From Liolophura sinensis (taxonomy: Eukaryota > Mollusca > Polyplacophora > Chitonida > Chitonidae): a stretch of DNA of 64,000 nucleotides. The translations under genes were made by a program, and so were the position numbers. Shown here piece after piece: positions 23,451 to 36,100 of this stretch. Where the stretch lies: NCBI RefSeq assembly GCF_032854445.1, contig NC_088304.1, positions 18,141,850 to 18,205,849 of the forward strand. The letters run 5' to 3'. The stretch's first letter is position 1. The number at the start of each line of letters is the position of its first letter. The notes beneath the pieces were generated by a model. It saw only the letters and a list, made by a program, of their open reading frames with translations. It was not told where the DNA came from and did not search any database.

Positions 23451-24157
23451 CTGACCATACACGTACATCATGTGACATCACATGTATGGGAATAGGCCTG
23501 ACCATACACGTACATCATGTGACATCACATGTATGGGAATAGGCCTGACCATACACGTACACCATGTGACATCACATGTATGGGAATAGGCCTGGCCATA
23601 CACGTACATCATGTGACATCACATGTATGGGAATAGGCCTGACCATACAGGTACATCATGTGACATCACATGTATGGGAATAGGCCTGGCCATACAGGTA
23701 CATCATGTGACATCACATGTATGGGAATAGGCCTGACCATACACGTACATCATATGACATCACATGTATTGGAATAGGCCTGGCCATACACATACATCAT
23801 GTGACATCACATGTATGGGAATAGGCCTGACCATACAGGTACATCATGTGACATCACATGTATGGGAATAGGCCTGACCATACACGTACATCATGTGACA
23901 TCACATGTATGGGAATACTCCTGACCATACACGTACATCATGTGACATCACATGTATGGGAATAGGCCTGACCATACAGGTACATCATGTGACATCACAT
24001 GTATGGGAATACTCCTGACCATACACGTACACCATGTGACATCACATGTATGGGAATAGGCCTGACCATACACATACATCATGTGACATCACATGTATGG
24101 GAATAGGCCTGGCCATACACGTACACCATGTGACATCACATGTATGGGAATAGGCCT
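23451..24157. repeat. 47-base minisatellite, about 15 copies, partly palindromic
   Basis: The unit contains CTGACCATACACGTACATCA, then TGTGACATCACATGTATGGG and AATAGGC. The inner part is nearly self-complementary (CCATACA...TGTATGG around CATGTGACATCACATG), so each copy could form a hairpin. Copies differ at only a few positions, mostly ACACG/ACAGG/ACATA and CCTGA/CCTGG. It lies about 0.9 kb after the GLOD4 stop. Confidence 0.95.
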
Positions 24158-25539
24158 ACCACAATAGTCCCTCTTTAAAAATAAATCCATTAAGAGAAGC
24201 TAATAAAAGGTAAAGCGACATGTATGCATTCTGCTAGTGTCAGTGGTGCTTAAAATATTTGGATTACTGTTTACAAAAAGTGAATAGAAACAAAGGTGAG
24301 ATGAAGAATTTTCCAGTTGGTGTGTTTTAATTCCAACTGAGAAGTGTTTTCACATGTGAACTTCAGATATATGTATCCTTCCATGCTGAAGCTGAGTAAT
24401 GGTAAGTTTTCCCATACAATAATTCAGCTCCAGGCTGACTTGACCTTTGTTCTCTTGCAATGAACAAGTGCGATGTTACCAGTTAGCCCACAAACCATCA
24501 AAGCAAAGGCTGGAATGAACAATGTACTGTACAGCTTGGACCTGAATTACTGTAGGTGGGGAAAGGTTCAGTGTTAGGGTTAGATTGAGGTGGAACAAAA
24601 CTAGGGAGCATGAAGAAACCTTATTGTCATCTTGTTTAAAAGATACCTGTAACAACAGAAGAAAAAAAATACTTGGCTTTCAACACTTGACCTCCTTGAA
24701 TGAATATTACACTTTAAGCCTCACTAGGAGCCACCATCTGGTCAGAGTCTGTCTTTTATTACTGCAAGGTTACTTAAAAGCATATTCACTTATAGATGGC
24801 TTGGACTGGAAGCTGTGTTGGATCTCAAATAGAAGAATTCCATTGTCTGATTCACATGGTTCATCGCATCAAAGCACGGTCCAGGAGATACCATGTAAGT
24901 GTTTTGTTACAGATCCAACATGGCCTGAGCACTAGTCATCTATATCCAATTGTAACACCATCTAGTTTACAGATTTTTATTGATGCTTGTCGATTTTTTT
25001 TCATCATGCAGTGGTGCTGGATGCCTGAATTTTGTATATGTGTCTATTCAAATAATGTATGATTATTTTATCTGTTGACAAAAATAAAATACCATTCCAT
25101 TGAAGGCTCAAACATCGGTATAGATTGGTATTATTTCATGTGTTTATTTCACTCATAATGTTGTTCCTAATTTTAATTAGGATGGACAAAATGCATACAT
25201 GTGAATAATAGATTAATTTTACCTCCAACAACTGAACTGCCCCGGTTACCATGACAATGATAGATCAGCTCCTTTGCACAAAGCACCATGAAGATCACAA
25301 ACATGTAACTACCATGTTGACATAATACCCAGTTCGATGTGTGGTTGCCATGGCATAAGGATAAGAATGTTTTCAAGAGGCCAAGGCTTTGGACAGGGAA
25401 TGTGTATGTGCTGACCCTCTCCCCCCCCTCCATTCATTGCTTGTTGCGCCTTTCCGGCAATAATAACGTTGACCACCCTCACGCAGCCGTTTGAGGAGTG
25501 TGCATAGAGGTACATTAAATATGGTAAAACTCTCCAGTA

Positions 25540-25660
25540 ACTTGGCAAAGGTCAGTGACCAGTTACTCTGCTTTCCTCAACCCATAAAACTGCCATTGCA
25601 TAAGTGAAAAGTTCTTGAAAATGGTCCTGATGAGCAACAGGCAATTTAATAAATACATCA
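25540..25660 (+). mobile_element. Decayed SINE family A remnant (weak)
   Basis: GCTTTCCTCAACCCATAAAA, then TTGCATAAGTGAAAAGTTCT, echoes the 3' part of the element, followed by an A-rich tail. Low identity makes this tentative. Confidence 0.4.
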
Positions 25661-25759
25661 GTGTAGTTGTCCATTAGCATAAAAGCGTTATAAAAACCCT
25701 GTAGAATTTACATGTTTCCGTACAAGCTGGTCTAGAGTCTAGGTCAGGTATATAACTGT

Positions 25760-27836
25760 ATACAGGGCAATGTTATGACTTGGCAAAATCATCACACAGA
25801 GACTGGGTGTGGTGTCATGTCTGGTGTCAGTATACAGTGACTGGGTATCATGTCACCTCTGGTATCAGTATGTAAGTGCCAGTGACTGGGTGCGGCATCA
25901 TGCCTAGTGTCAGTACACAGTGACTCGGCGTGGTGTCATGTTTGTTATCAGTATACAGTGACTGGGTGTGGTGTCAACTCTGGTATCAGTATACAGTGAC
26001 TGGGCATGATGTCACCTCTGGTATCAATGTACAGTAACTGGGTGAGGGATCATGTCTGGTGTCAAGTGTACAGTGACTGGATAAGGCATTCTATCTGGTG
26101 TCAATATACAGTGACTGGGCATGGTGTCACCTATGGTATCAGTATACAGTGGCTGGGTGAGGGATCATATCTGGTGTCAAGGTACAGTGACTCAATGTAG
26201 TGTCATGTTTGATGTCATGTTTACACAGTAACTGGATGGGAGGCCTAATGTCTGGTGTCAGTATACAGTGACTGGTTGATGCAATCTGTCTGGTGTCAGT
26301 GAACAGTAACTGGATCGGAGGCATAATGTCTGGTGTCTGTATACAGTAACTGGATGGGAGGCATAATGTCTGGTGTCAGTATACAGTGACTGGTTGATGC
26401 AATCTGTCTGGTGTCAGTATACAGTGACTAGTTGATGCAATCTGTCTGGTGTCAGTGAACAGTAACTGGATGGGAGGCATAATGTCTGGTGTCTGTATAC
26501 ACTAACTGGATGGGAGGCATTCTGTCTGGTGTCAGTATAGAGTAACTGGATGGGAGGCATAATGTCTGGTGTCAGTATATAGTGACTAATTGAGGCATTC
26601 TGTCTGGTGTCTGTATACAGTAACTGGATAGGAGGCATAATGTCTGGTGTCAGTATACAGTGACTGGATAGGAGACATTCTGTCTGGTGTCAGTATACAG
26701 TAACTGGATGGGAGGCATGATGTCTGGTGTCAGTATATAGTGACTAATTGAGGCATTCAGTCTGGTGTCTGTATACAGTAACTGGATAGGAGACATTCTG
26801 TCTGGTGTCAGTATACAGTAACTGGATGGGAGGCATAATGTCTGGTGTCAGTATATAGTGACTAATTGAGGCATTCTGTCTGGTGTCTGCATACAGTAAC
26901 TGGATAGGAGGCATAATGTCTGGTGTCAGTATATAGTGACTAATTGAGGCATTCTGTCTTGTGCCAGTATACTGTAACTGGATGGGAGGCATAATGTCTG
27001 GTGTCTGTATACAGTGGCTAGTTGAGGCATTCTGTCTGGTGTCAGTGTACAGTAACTGGATGGGAGGCATAATGCCTGGTGTCTGTATACAGTAACTGGA
27101 TGGGAGGCATTCTGTCTGGTGTCAGTATACAGTAATTGGATGGGAGGCATAATGTCTGGTGTCAACATACAGTGACTAATTGAGGAATTCTGCCTGGTGT
27201 CAGTAATACAGTGACTGGATGGGAGGGATAATGTCTGGTGTCAACGTACACTGACTAGTTGAGGCATTCTGTCTGGTGTCAGTGTACAGTAACTGGATGG
27301 GAGGCATAATGTCGGGTGTCTGTATACAGTAACTGGATGGGAGGCATAATGCCTGGTGTCTGTATACAGTAACTAGTTGAGGCATTCTGTCTGGTGTCAG
27401 TATACGGTGACTGGATGGGAGGCATAATGTCTGGTGTCTGTATACAGTGACTAGTTGAGGCATTCTGTCTGGTGTCAGTATACAGTAACTGGATGGGAGG
27501 GATAATGTCGGGTGTCAGTATACAGTAACTGGATGGGAGGGATAATGTCTGGTGTCAGTGTACAGTAACTGGATGGGAGGCATAATGTCTGGTGTCAGTA
27601 TACTGTAACTGGATGGGAGGCATAATGTCTGGTGTCAGTGTACACTGACCAGTTGAGGCATCCTGTCTGGTGTCAGTATACAGTAACTGGATGGGAGGCA
27701 TAATGTCTGGTGTCAGTATACAGTAACTGGATGGGAGGCATAATGTCTGGTGTCAACATACAGTGATTAATTGAGGAATTCTGCCTGGTGTCAGTATACA
27801 GTGACTGGATGGGAGGCATAATGTCTGGTGTCAGTA
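25760..27836. repeat. 2-kb minisatellite, about 40-base unit, derived from SINE family B
   Basis: Roughly fifty units of CTGGTGTCAGTATACAGTAA plus CTGGATGGGAGGCATAATGT run head to tail, with a second unit type ending GACTAGTTGAGGCATTCTGT. The left-most units (TGTCAGTATACAGTGACTGG, then GTGTGGTGTCATGT) match the body of the adjacent family B SINE. Long antisense frames such as MPPIQLLYTDTRQNAS are stop-free repeat translations, not genes. Confidence 0.93.
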
Positions 27837-27899
27837 TCCCATATTTACGTAACACAAAAGTTACTTCCTTTTTTAAGGAGTTACCTCCCATGAGGGGAC

Positions 27900-28106
27900 T
27901 GCTTTTTTGGCTTCTGGTTAGAGCACCGCCTCTCATCACTGAGAGGATTATACAGAGCTAGGAAACATGATCGGTTGGTCCGGTGTCAGTATAATGTGAC
28001 TGTGTTAGATGTCATGTCTGGTGTCTTGTCCTGCCACAAGAAGACACAATATGTAACTCCTCGTCGTCATTTGATTGAAAATTGTTAAGTTTGACGTTAA
28101 ACACCA
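27900..28106 (+). mobile_element. SINE family B copy next to the minisatellite
   Basis: A tRNA-like head remnant (GGCTTCTGGTTAGAGCACC) is followed by GGTTGGTCCGGTGTCAGTAT, AATGTGACTGTG, ATGTCATGTCTGGTGTC and CTGCCACAAGAAGACACAAT. The tail is CGTCGTCATTTGATTGAAAA plus TTTGACGTTAAACACC. The tail is the kind common in molluscan tRNA-SINEs. Confidence 0.75.
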
Positions 28107-28186
28107 AGTATACATACGTAATGAAAATAGTCTTTCACATGGCTAACATTATGATGAAGCAGCAATACAACCAAGCTGACCTCTTC

Positions 28187-28412
28187 AGTGGCCTATTGGT
28201 TAGACCGTCTGTCTCAAAGTTGGGAGACCAGGGATCAAACCCGGGTGGGTCGGGTCATACCAAAGACTTAAAAAATGGCATTTGTTGCTGTCTTATTTGG
28301 CGCTCTGCACTGAGGGTAGAGCAAGGAAACAGGACTGGTTGGCCCGGTGTCAGTATGATCTAACGGGGTGAGGTGTCATGTCTGGTGTCTTATGCATGAT
28401 ACTTCATTGGCA
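28187..28412 (+). mobile_element. SINE family B copy with a clear tRNA head
   Basis: The head has an A box in GTGGCCTATTGGTTAGACCG and a B box in GGGATCAAACCCGGGTGG. The body is GGTTGGCCCGGTGTCAGTAT and AGGTGTCATGTCTGGTGTC. The 3' tail is lost after ATGATACTTCATTG. Spacer changes and the appended body rule out a functional tRNA gene. Confidence 0.8.
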
Positions 28413-29003
28413 GCAGCACTTGGAACTCCATGGGCTACATGGAACAATCTGTCAACATACCAGCAGGAGCGTATATGTTCATCAACAATTAAAGCATTTG
28501 CAGAAGTCGTGATACATGTACAATTGGACAGTCTGTGAACTAAGGTGTTTAAATTATCTGGTTACTGTTTAACCCCACATTCAAGACTATTGCGCTTACT
28601 GTAAATCTTCAACCTTTTCAACCACTAAAGCTCTTTTTACAGATACATGTATGCATGTAAATGTTTAAAAAGAGAAAAAACGCTACAAACGATTTGTTTG
28701 TCTCATTTAAAATATAAGCTTCATAAAATTGCAGAAATTATTTCTCTTCACCCATTAGTTCTCTCAGAATATGTCAAAACGTTGACTGCAGAGGTGGCTG
28801 AAAAGCTTGAACAATTAAGGTACTGGAATACAACAAGGCATGAGAGGTGAGGAAACTCACAGTGCCTGGAATAAACCTCCAGCTTTCAGCAAGTAGCTGA
28901 AAAACTTTGCCACATGAGACAGCTACATGCAGGTTTGTGAGCCAAAGAGATGACAAAACCAGCTTTAAAACACATTAATACTCTACCTGTCTTCTGTTTC
29001 GTG

Positions 29004-29262
29004 TGTATTTACTTTATTTAATTATTTGATTGGTGTTTTATGCCGTACTCAAGAATATTTCACTTAAACGATGGCTGCCAGCATTAGGCAGAGCCTGGAG
29101 GATAGCCACAATTATCCGCAGGTTGCTGCCAGATCTTCCCACATATGGCCGGAGAGGAAGCCAGCATGAGTTGGACTTGAACTCACAGCGACCGCATTGG
29201 TGAGAGCCTCCTGGGTCATTATGCTGCGTTAGCGCACTAACAAACTGAGCCACGGAGGCCCC
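29004..29262 (-). mobile_element. SINE family A, near full length
   Basis: On the minus strand it runs from GGGGCCTCCGTGGCTCAGTT, through TGAGTTCAAGTCCAACTCA, to CACCAATCAAATAATTAAA. Similar 10-base repeats CTGTTTCGTG and CTGTTTCACG flank it. A small internal deletion removes part of the TTTCCTCCCACC block. Confidence 0.9.
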
Positions 29263-30418
29263 CTGTTTCACGTTTAAATGTTCAGTTTGTAATACACAGG
29301 ATGAAGAGGTATGATTTCCAGATATGTGACAACCACCAAATCAATTCATCAAGATTTTATTACAAATGACAATGTGTGTAACATTCAAGTATGTCATTCC
29401 CACTCTCCCATAAAAAGTACAAAACAGGTGCCTGTCACAATATACAGTCTAAAAAATGGTTCCAGCTGAAATAAGGGTATATCCAATCACACACAATCTT
29501 AAAACAAGAACACCTCTGACTGGATAGGCATATTCTGAACAGAAAGGAAAATAAAGATCAATTTGTCCTCAGCACAACTCGATTGTCAAAACCAACAATA
29601 TAAGAAAAATTAACCCGCAAAAGCACTTGACAGAGAATTTAAGTTGATAATACAGTCATGTCAAATGCCAGAGAGACACAGAGAGAGGAGCACATGATTT
29701 TGTTACAAAGAAAGGTTCCCTTTTCACATTCACCATTGGTGTAATGTTGTAAGGCATTCTTATTAGGAGTCCAAATGTTCATCTTTCACTATCAGAATCA
29801 GTCTTATCATTTAGCCACAAAGAAACAATCGATCAACAGTTTGCAAATTCTAGAATACCAGTATCACATGGGTAATGACAATGAGAACTGAGAACCAAAA
29901 CAGAAAGGGAGCAAATAACAATACAATGGTTATACTTAATAATTCATCCCGTTGATAGTTTATGCCAGTAACTGTGAAAATCATTACCATTACAAAACAG
30001 CTGTCAGTCTGTATTGCGGGCATTTGAAATAATTTAACCAAAATAACCATCTGCACTTCTTTGCAATCCTGATATTTGTCAACATAATAATTCACACCTG
30101 ACATCAATCTTACTGAGGTTAAGATAAAAAAAAAATTCAGTCTAAAACCTTATCACATTACACAATATTATAATGCTGGTCTTGTATATCACCTGTCAGA
30201 TACACTAACAGTCTTACTTGTACAGGTAGCATTTGATGAAAGTCCAATTAAAATCCAGCACTACTACAAACACACACAAAGGAAAGAGCTGTATAACAAC
30301 ATGGGTCTAGACTAGAAACCAAGAGGAATGAGCTAAAACATTTCGGCCTACTGTACAGAGGTCATTTAACAACAAGGTCACAACGGAGTATAATATTAAG
30401 AGCAAAAAAAAAAATAAC

Positions 30419-30484
30419 TGGTGGGAGGACACTAGGCTCTACCCACGAGCATCAGCAGGATGCTGGCAGACCTTCCCACGCAGA
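30419..30484 (-). mobile_element. SINE family A, internal fragment
   Basis: On the minus strand, GCGTGGGAAGGTCTGCCAGC and GGGTAGAGCCTAG, then CCTCCCACCAG, match the middle of the element. Both ends are missing. Confidence 0.7.
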
Positions 30485-30733
30485 AGAATATCAAGAACAA
30501 AATCAGTCAAAACCATTGTTTACTAATCTCTTGAGAATTTCTTCACTTTGTGGGACATTACTGGCCCAAACATTAAAGTTTTCTCAACCCTGACAATGAC
30601 AGCATCGTGTGAAATGTTTTCAATAACTATGGCGATAGAAAGTCCAAGTTTGTATATGGAAATCATGATATTAAATTGTTAAAAATCTTCAAGCCAGACC
30701 TCTGATACATTATGGGAGAATAATTAGGTGTAG

Positions 30734-30950
30734 ATTTATTTATTTATTTGATTGGTGTTTTACGCCGTACTCAAGAATATTTCACTTGTACGACAGCGGC
30801 CAGCATTATGGTGGGAAGAAACCGGGCAGAGCCCAGGGAAAACCCACGACCATTGGCAGGTTGCCGGCAGACCTTCCCACGTACGGCCAAAGAGGAAGCC
30901 AGCATGAGCTGGACTTGAACTCACAGCGACCACATTGGTGAGAAATTAGG
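30734..30950 (-). mobile_element. SINE family A, 5'-truncated, well preserved
   Basis: It covers the region from CTCACCAATGTGGTCGCTGT to AACACCAATCAAATAAATAA on the minus strand and lacks the first tRNA-like bases. AATTAGG-containing repeats flank it (ATAATTAGGTGTAGA on the left, GAAATTAGGGGCAGA on the right), suggesting target duplication. Confidence 0.9.
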
Positions 30951-31230
30951 GGCAGATAAATAACTTAATAATTTCACACATAAATTGCACTGAAAAAAAA
31001 AAGATTTTCCTGTCTTAAGGGTTGAACGGCAAGCTTGCAAATGCACAGCTTATCAAAACTTGATCATCCTTCATAAAACCACAGGAAAAATACAGCTTAT
31101 ATCTACTCTTCATAAAGCTCCTACAATGGAAGTTTTAGTTCGCACAAAACAATAAAATGTAGTTTATTTTTGGTGACAAAATCTTCTGGCAACGTGTTAC
31201 ATTCTCACGCATACAAACAGATGAACAATA

Positions 31231-31375
31231 TTAAACAGTTTACTTTCTGACGGATGGTTTTGGGGTAAACATATAAACATATCCATCAGTTTTGGGGTAA
31301 ACATATAAACATATTCATCAGTTACTTTCTGACTGATGGTTTTGGAGTAAACATATAAACATATCCAGCAGTCCA
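31231..31375. repeat. Short tandem array, 3 imperfect copies
   Basis: GATGGTTTTGGGGTAAACAT, then ATAAACATATCCATCAG, repeats with part of TTACTTTCTGAC present in the longer units. The small minus-strand frame here comes from the repeat. Confidence 0.8.
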
Positions 31376-31688
31376 GCACCAAGTTTTAATAACTTTTGAT
31401 TTTTATAGTGTAATAGATTCCATTTATCACCATGAATTTGTGCACTTAATTCCCAATTTGAATTATGCAATATCCTTTCCACTCTAAACTTGTTAACACT
31501 GATTCTCGTATTTGTCTCCTACATTGTATAACTGTGGCGGAACAATGATCAGTATAAAGAGCCTCAGATACTCTCGACATCCTGGTTGCAAATTACTAAC
31601 ATGTTTTGGTAGATCACACTGAAGTAGTAATGACTTCAGAAAAAAAAATATTTGGTACAAAAGAAAGAAAGAAATATCATGTATGCTA

Positions 31689-31738
31689 AATTATTTATTA
31701 ATTTGATTGGTGTTTTACTTCATAATCAAGAATCATGT
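31689..31738 (-). mobile_element. SINE family A tail fragment
   Basis: TTTATTAATTTGATTGGTGT followed by TTTACTTCATAATCAAGAAT is the inverted 3' end of family A, just left of the TA microsatellite. Confidence 0.6.
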
Positions 31739-31783
31739 ACGCTTATACTCGTACAAATACTGAACGTGAAAACTAAATCATGG

Positions 31784-31785
<2 letters not shown>

Positions 31786-31840
<55 letters not shown>
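31786..31840. repeat. (TA)n microsatellite
   Basis: About 27 uninterrupted TA pairs. Length is probably unstable between individuals. Confidence 0.98.
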
Positions 31841-31842
<2 letters not shown>

Positions 31843-32615
31843 GTTTATATACTACAATTTAATATATCGATATTGATTCCTGAATGCTTTAAGAAAAAAT
31901 GTATGACATTGAATTCCTTTTCATATTTAAATTTAAATTTAGAACTCACAATTTTTCAAGAATTTAAGAAAGAAAAATGTTTTTCTAAATAGAATGTACA
32001 AATCACAACGTATGGTGTCAACATACTCCAGGCAGGTTGCATTTAGATGAAAATGTGTCACCACAGGAAGTAATTCAACAACAGCATACTTACCAAGGAA
32101 CTTCTCATTTCAGCTGACTCGTTTCTCAAAGATTTTCATATTAATCCTGTAGCAGATCAGGTAGAATACAGCACCACCAAACTTTCGTGGAAAAAACAAG
32201 GCCATTACATGTATTTATAGAGATTCTGAATAGCTCCGTGTCTTAGTAAGAAATTTTTTAAATCTTCTATCTTTATCATGGTTTTTTTTTTTTTTTGCCA
32301 TCAACGGTTAAATGCCTTGAGAACTACCCTGAAAACAAAAAGGGAAAAGTGCTGACTTGGTGTTTTCATACAATAAACTGCATGATCCCATTAACTCATA
32401 TTACACATCCATAATCCATGATATTAATATGAATCTTAATAATGATCACAATTTTTGTGACAAAATTTCGGCCAAATATCAGCCACACAAAATAAGTCAT
32501 GGATTCACCATCCACGCAAATCAATCACACAGTCAAATATCTGAGCAGTAAATATATACATAAACAAACAGCAAAGGTCCAGTCGCTTAATATAAGCTTA
32601 GTATCCTCCAAGTCT

Positions 32616-32675
32616 TAATCACGTAAACGCCTTAATCATGTAAACGCCTTAATCATGTAAACACCTTAATCATGC
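32616..32675. repeat. 17-base tandem array, about 3.5 copies
   Basis: The unit CTTAATCATGTAAACGC is repeated with one or two changes. Confidence 0.85.
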
Positions 32676-33132
32676 TGACTACATTTTAGACGATTGATCA
32701 AAATGATCTGAAGTTCTCCATTTGAGCCTCTCAGCAAATACAGCAAGATCAAGCACCAAAGCTCTGCCACAATAGCAGTGAAAGTTAAAAATGTAACTGG
32801 ATCTTGTTTGAATGGTACAAATTAGCTTTATAGCAATGAGAATCACCAGTCTTCCATCAAGAGAACTCCTGGAAGATCATTGCAACCCAATATATCAGAA
32901 TATATAATGTTCATATTAAATTATCCTGTAAATTTTGTGCACCGATATTTTGGTAACACTCAAGATATCACAGGTAAAATCATAAAATGTTCTTTCGTCT
33001 GAAATTTTCAAAGAATTTCAATTATGATGGTGTTCATGAAAGTGTGATATCCATTCAGGCTGGTCTTATCCATCAACCAGGTGCTAGTAGCTGGTAACAG
33101 CACTTGAAATGAGGTAAAGCTTTGATGAACAG

Positions 33133-36100
33133 CTAAACATCGCTACACAAGGAGCCTGGGTGTGACGCCCTGTGGTGGCTGCGCCGTGGGGAGCTGTACC
33201 CACGCCAGTCCGTTTTGTTGTTCAGCCGGCTGTTGTTGTGAGCACTGCGTGACGGAGAACTCTCCGGGAGAGAGCCTGGTAATGTCTGTGAACCTTGTAA
33301 TTGGTATATATTACTTGCTCCGACTTCCCCACTCAGTTTGTCATTATCACTCAGCCTGGTTGTCTGGTACGCACTTCCCAACGCTGGGTCTTTATCACCA
33401 ACAGAAACGGCTAAACCTAGGGGGCGATGTTTAGCCTTTTTTGGCGAGGATTTATTGCTCCAAGATCCACTTCCTGACCTTGTTACTTTTCTACCTTTTC
33501 CCACAGAAGAGTTCTTGGGGCTAGGCTCTGTACAGTTGACATTTGGTTTACTGCAGTTGGTCCGGTTTTTTACCAGAGAGGAATCCTTTTTCTCCCATGG
33601 CCCAGGGCTAGTGCTATCTGACTGGCAGGATGCACAGCTACATTCTGACAGACAGATTTGTCCCTCTTGACTAAGTCGGGCAGGATTAAACACAGCAGGA
33701 TTCTCATTCTTATCCATGGTTTTGTTTGGTGAGCTTTGAGAATGGTGATAATTGACCAAGCTGTTGGAGTTTTGTCCCCTGTTTGGATTATCTCCCCTTG
33801 CTAAGGGTGAATCTGGTGGACATGTTTGTCCAGCTGACCCCTTCCTAACACTGGTCAAATGACTGGTATATGTACTAGAGCCTTCAGGATACTGACAGTC
33901 ACTTTTGATAACATTGTTAGACTTTCGTGGTTCACCGGTCTCTGAGCAAACGGAGGCCCACGAAAGACCAGAGTTGATCGAATTTGATCTGAAGTTGGGG
34001 AGCCTACTTTCAGGTCCAGCTGGAGAGAGAGGCGAGGCTGGAGTGTCGAAACTCTCCACGGGACTGTGCAAAAGGTTAGACAGACGGAACCGACGTCGAC
34101 GCTCCGAGACATCCAGCGCCCCCAGGGAAGTGTCAGTGCTATTATGACTAGGTTCAGAGGAGGTTACATTGACCTCTCTGGAGTCTGCATTTCCCAGTGT
34201 GGTCTGCTGAACAGAGCTAGTCTGGCTAAGACTGGTGTCAGGGGAGTATCCCTGCACCCCATTCAGCATCCGGCTCAGGACTGTGGGGTCCAGACTCTGT
34301 GACATGGAATCCACACCCGACGCCCCCTCCAGGTAATACGAGTTACGGGGACTGATGCTCTGTCGCACTATCTCCACACTGCCAGACTTGCGGATGCATC
34401 GTGGACCAAAGACATTGATCATGCTCTGTGGCAGGTCTTGGGCGGCTTCGGGCGCGGGTGTTCCAGAAGAAGGGCATGCATCCTGACGTCTTCTCGCTGC
34501 TGTACTGCGCAGAGCTCCTCTGCCGTGCCTCAGCTCGTCCTGGCTAGCACCACACGACACGTCTCTGAACAGTTCCTTGACACGTGTGTCTTCTCCTGAC
34601 CCCACCATATCCAGGGACCTCCCCTGACAACAGGCCTGGGTGCTGTCACATGGGTCTATGATATCCCCAGGAGGGACATGGGATTGGGGTAGAGCAGTCT
34701 CCCTCCTGGCGCGGCCTGCCACTGCCACTGACACAGGCAGGTAGCCAGGAGCAGTCTGTCCCTGATACGCTGGGGGCGGGTCTATCTGACCGGACAGAGT
34801 AAGTCCTCCACCATTACTGGTGGTGTTATTGTTGATGGCCTCGTAGGGCGGGGGCGGTTCCCCTGGGGCGATGTTGGAGGGTGGTTTGGGAGGTGAGTAT
34901 GGAGGCGGAGGGTCCTGGTAAGGGGGTACTGTCATTCCCAGGGGTGGAGCGTCAGGAAAGTACCGCTCATGGTCCACTTCATCCAAACGTCTCCGGGAAC
35001 TGTTCAGACCTGAAACACAACCACAGTCCTGTCACAAACTTGATCATCGACTTGCAATATAGTATGCATACAGTATGTAGTTTATTGTTGCACTCAAGAG
35101 CTTTCCACTTCTATAATGGCGGTTAGGTTTATGGGAGGATAAAACCACTCACCTCTGGCAAGCCACTGACAAAGTTTTCCAAAGTGTGACATACAGAAAC
35201 GTACATCATTCTGGTGGAACAAAAGTGGTCTCTGATGAATGTCAGGCTACGAGCATCATTGACCGCTGATTTTCACCAAGGAACCACTGACAGCGAGATT
35301 AACAGAATCCACAAATACCCTGTCCAAGCCCGGGATTGATCCAGCACCTCAAGTGACCTAGCACTTGAAAGACAAGCGTCTTAAACACATGACCACTACC
35401 CACTCCCTCCTCAACCACTATCCACGCCCACATTGACTGATTGGTAGGTGGAAGGACGGCATATGTTTGTCAATACAGGGTGTTAATACTCACGTCTGAC
35501 GGTCATCAACAAGCGTCGTTGTCGTAATTTATGGATCATGAAGAGCAGCAGTGCGAGGACAAGGAAGGATGTGATGGTGCTGGCCGCCAGCCTCAGGCCT
35601 AGGTTGGTGATTCCACCAGTGGTCGGATCTGGTAACAACAATAACAACATCAATACATCTGACCCATGGCTCAAACTATATATATATGAATGAATTATTT
35701 ACCAATATCTTGATAAAGGATACAAGGAAAGGCACTACAAAACAGTGAGTATGGCTTTTCAGAAAATGAACACATGCAAAAAAAAAAACATGAAAATAAA
35801 ATTCATCTCTAAGGCATATTTTACATTTCTTAATAACTGTCAATTTCTTGCTTATTTTCCTTCAGTGGTCGGCATTCAGAAATGACATCATCGACTAACA
35901 TACTGGGAATGCAGGACAAGCTTAGCGGCCCGCTTTCTGGCTCTGCCCTCAACAAAGTTGTTGACGTCACCACAGCAGACTACTTCATTTCCAGAGTTAG
36001 AAGAACTGTGGTTAAAAGCCATTTTTGTGCAACAAGAAGAAAGCTAAGGAGCTCTTTTCTGCACTTTGTATTTTAGGCCACATCATATACTCTGTTTTAC

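Larger units (their letters stand above)
22554..33132. other. Repeat-rich convergent intergenic region
   Basis: GLOD4 ends on the left (AATAAA at 22613-22618 is a candidate polyadenylation signal). The VWFC membrane-protein gene ends at 33133 from the other side. In between are two large minisatellites, family A and B SINE copies and AT-rich DNA. Stretches with nothing I can name are roughly 24160-25540, 28500-28990, 29290-30400 and 31860-32600. Part of 29300-33132 could be a long 3' UTR of the minus-strand gene, which I cannot show. Confidence 0.5.

Noticed and set aside
25760-27939. Antisense frames with MPPIQLLYTDTRQNAS repeats
   Set aside because: They follow the 40-base SINE-derived array and change frame with unit length; there is no codon-level conservation.
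28187-28412. A functional tRNA gene
   Set aside because: A and B boxes are visible, but the segment continues into a SINE body and lacks a clean cloverleaf end; it is a SINE head. The same holds for 47782-48029.
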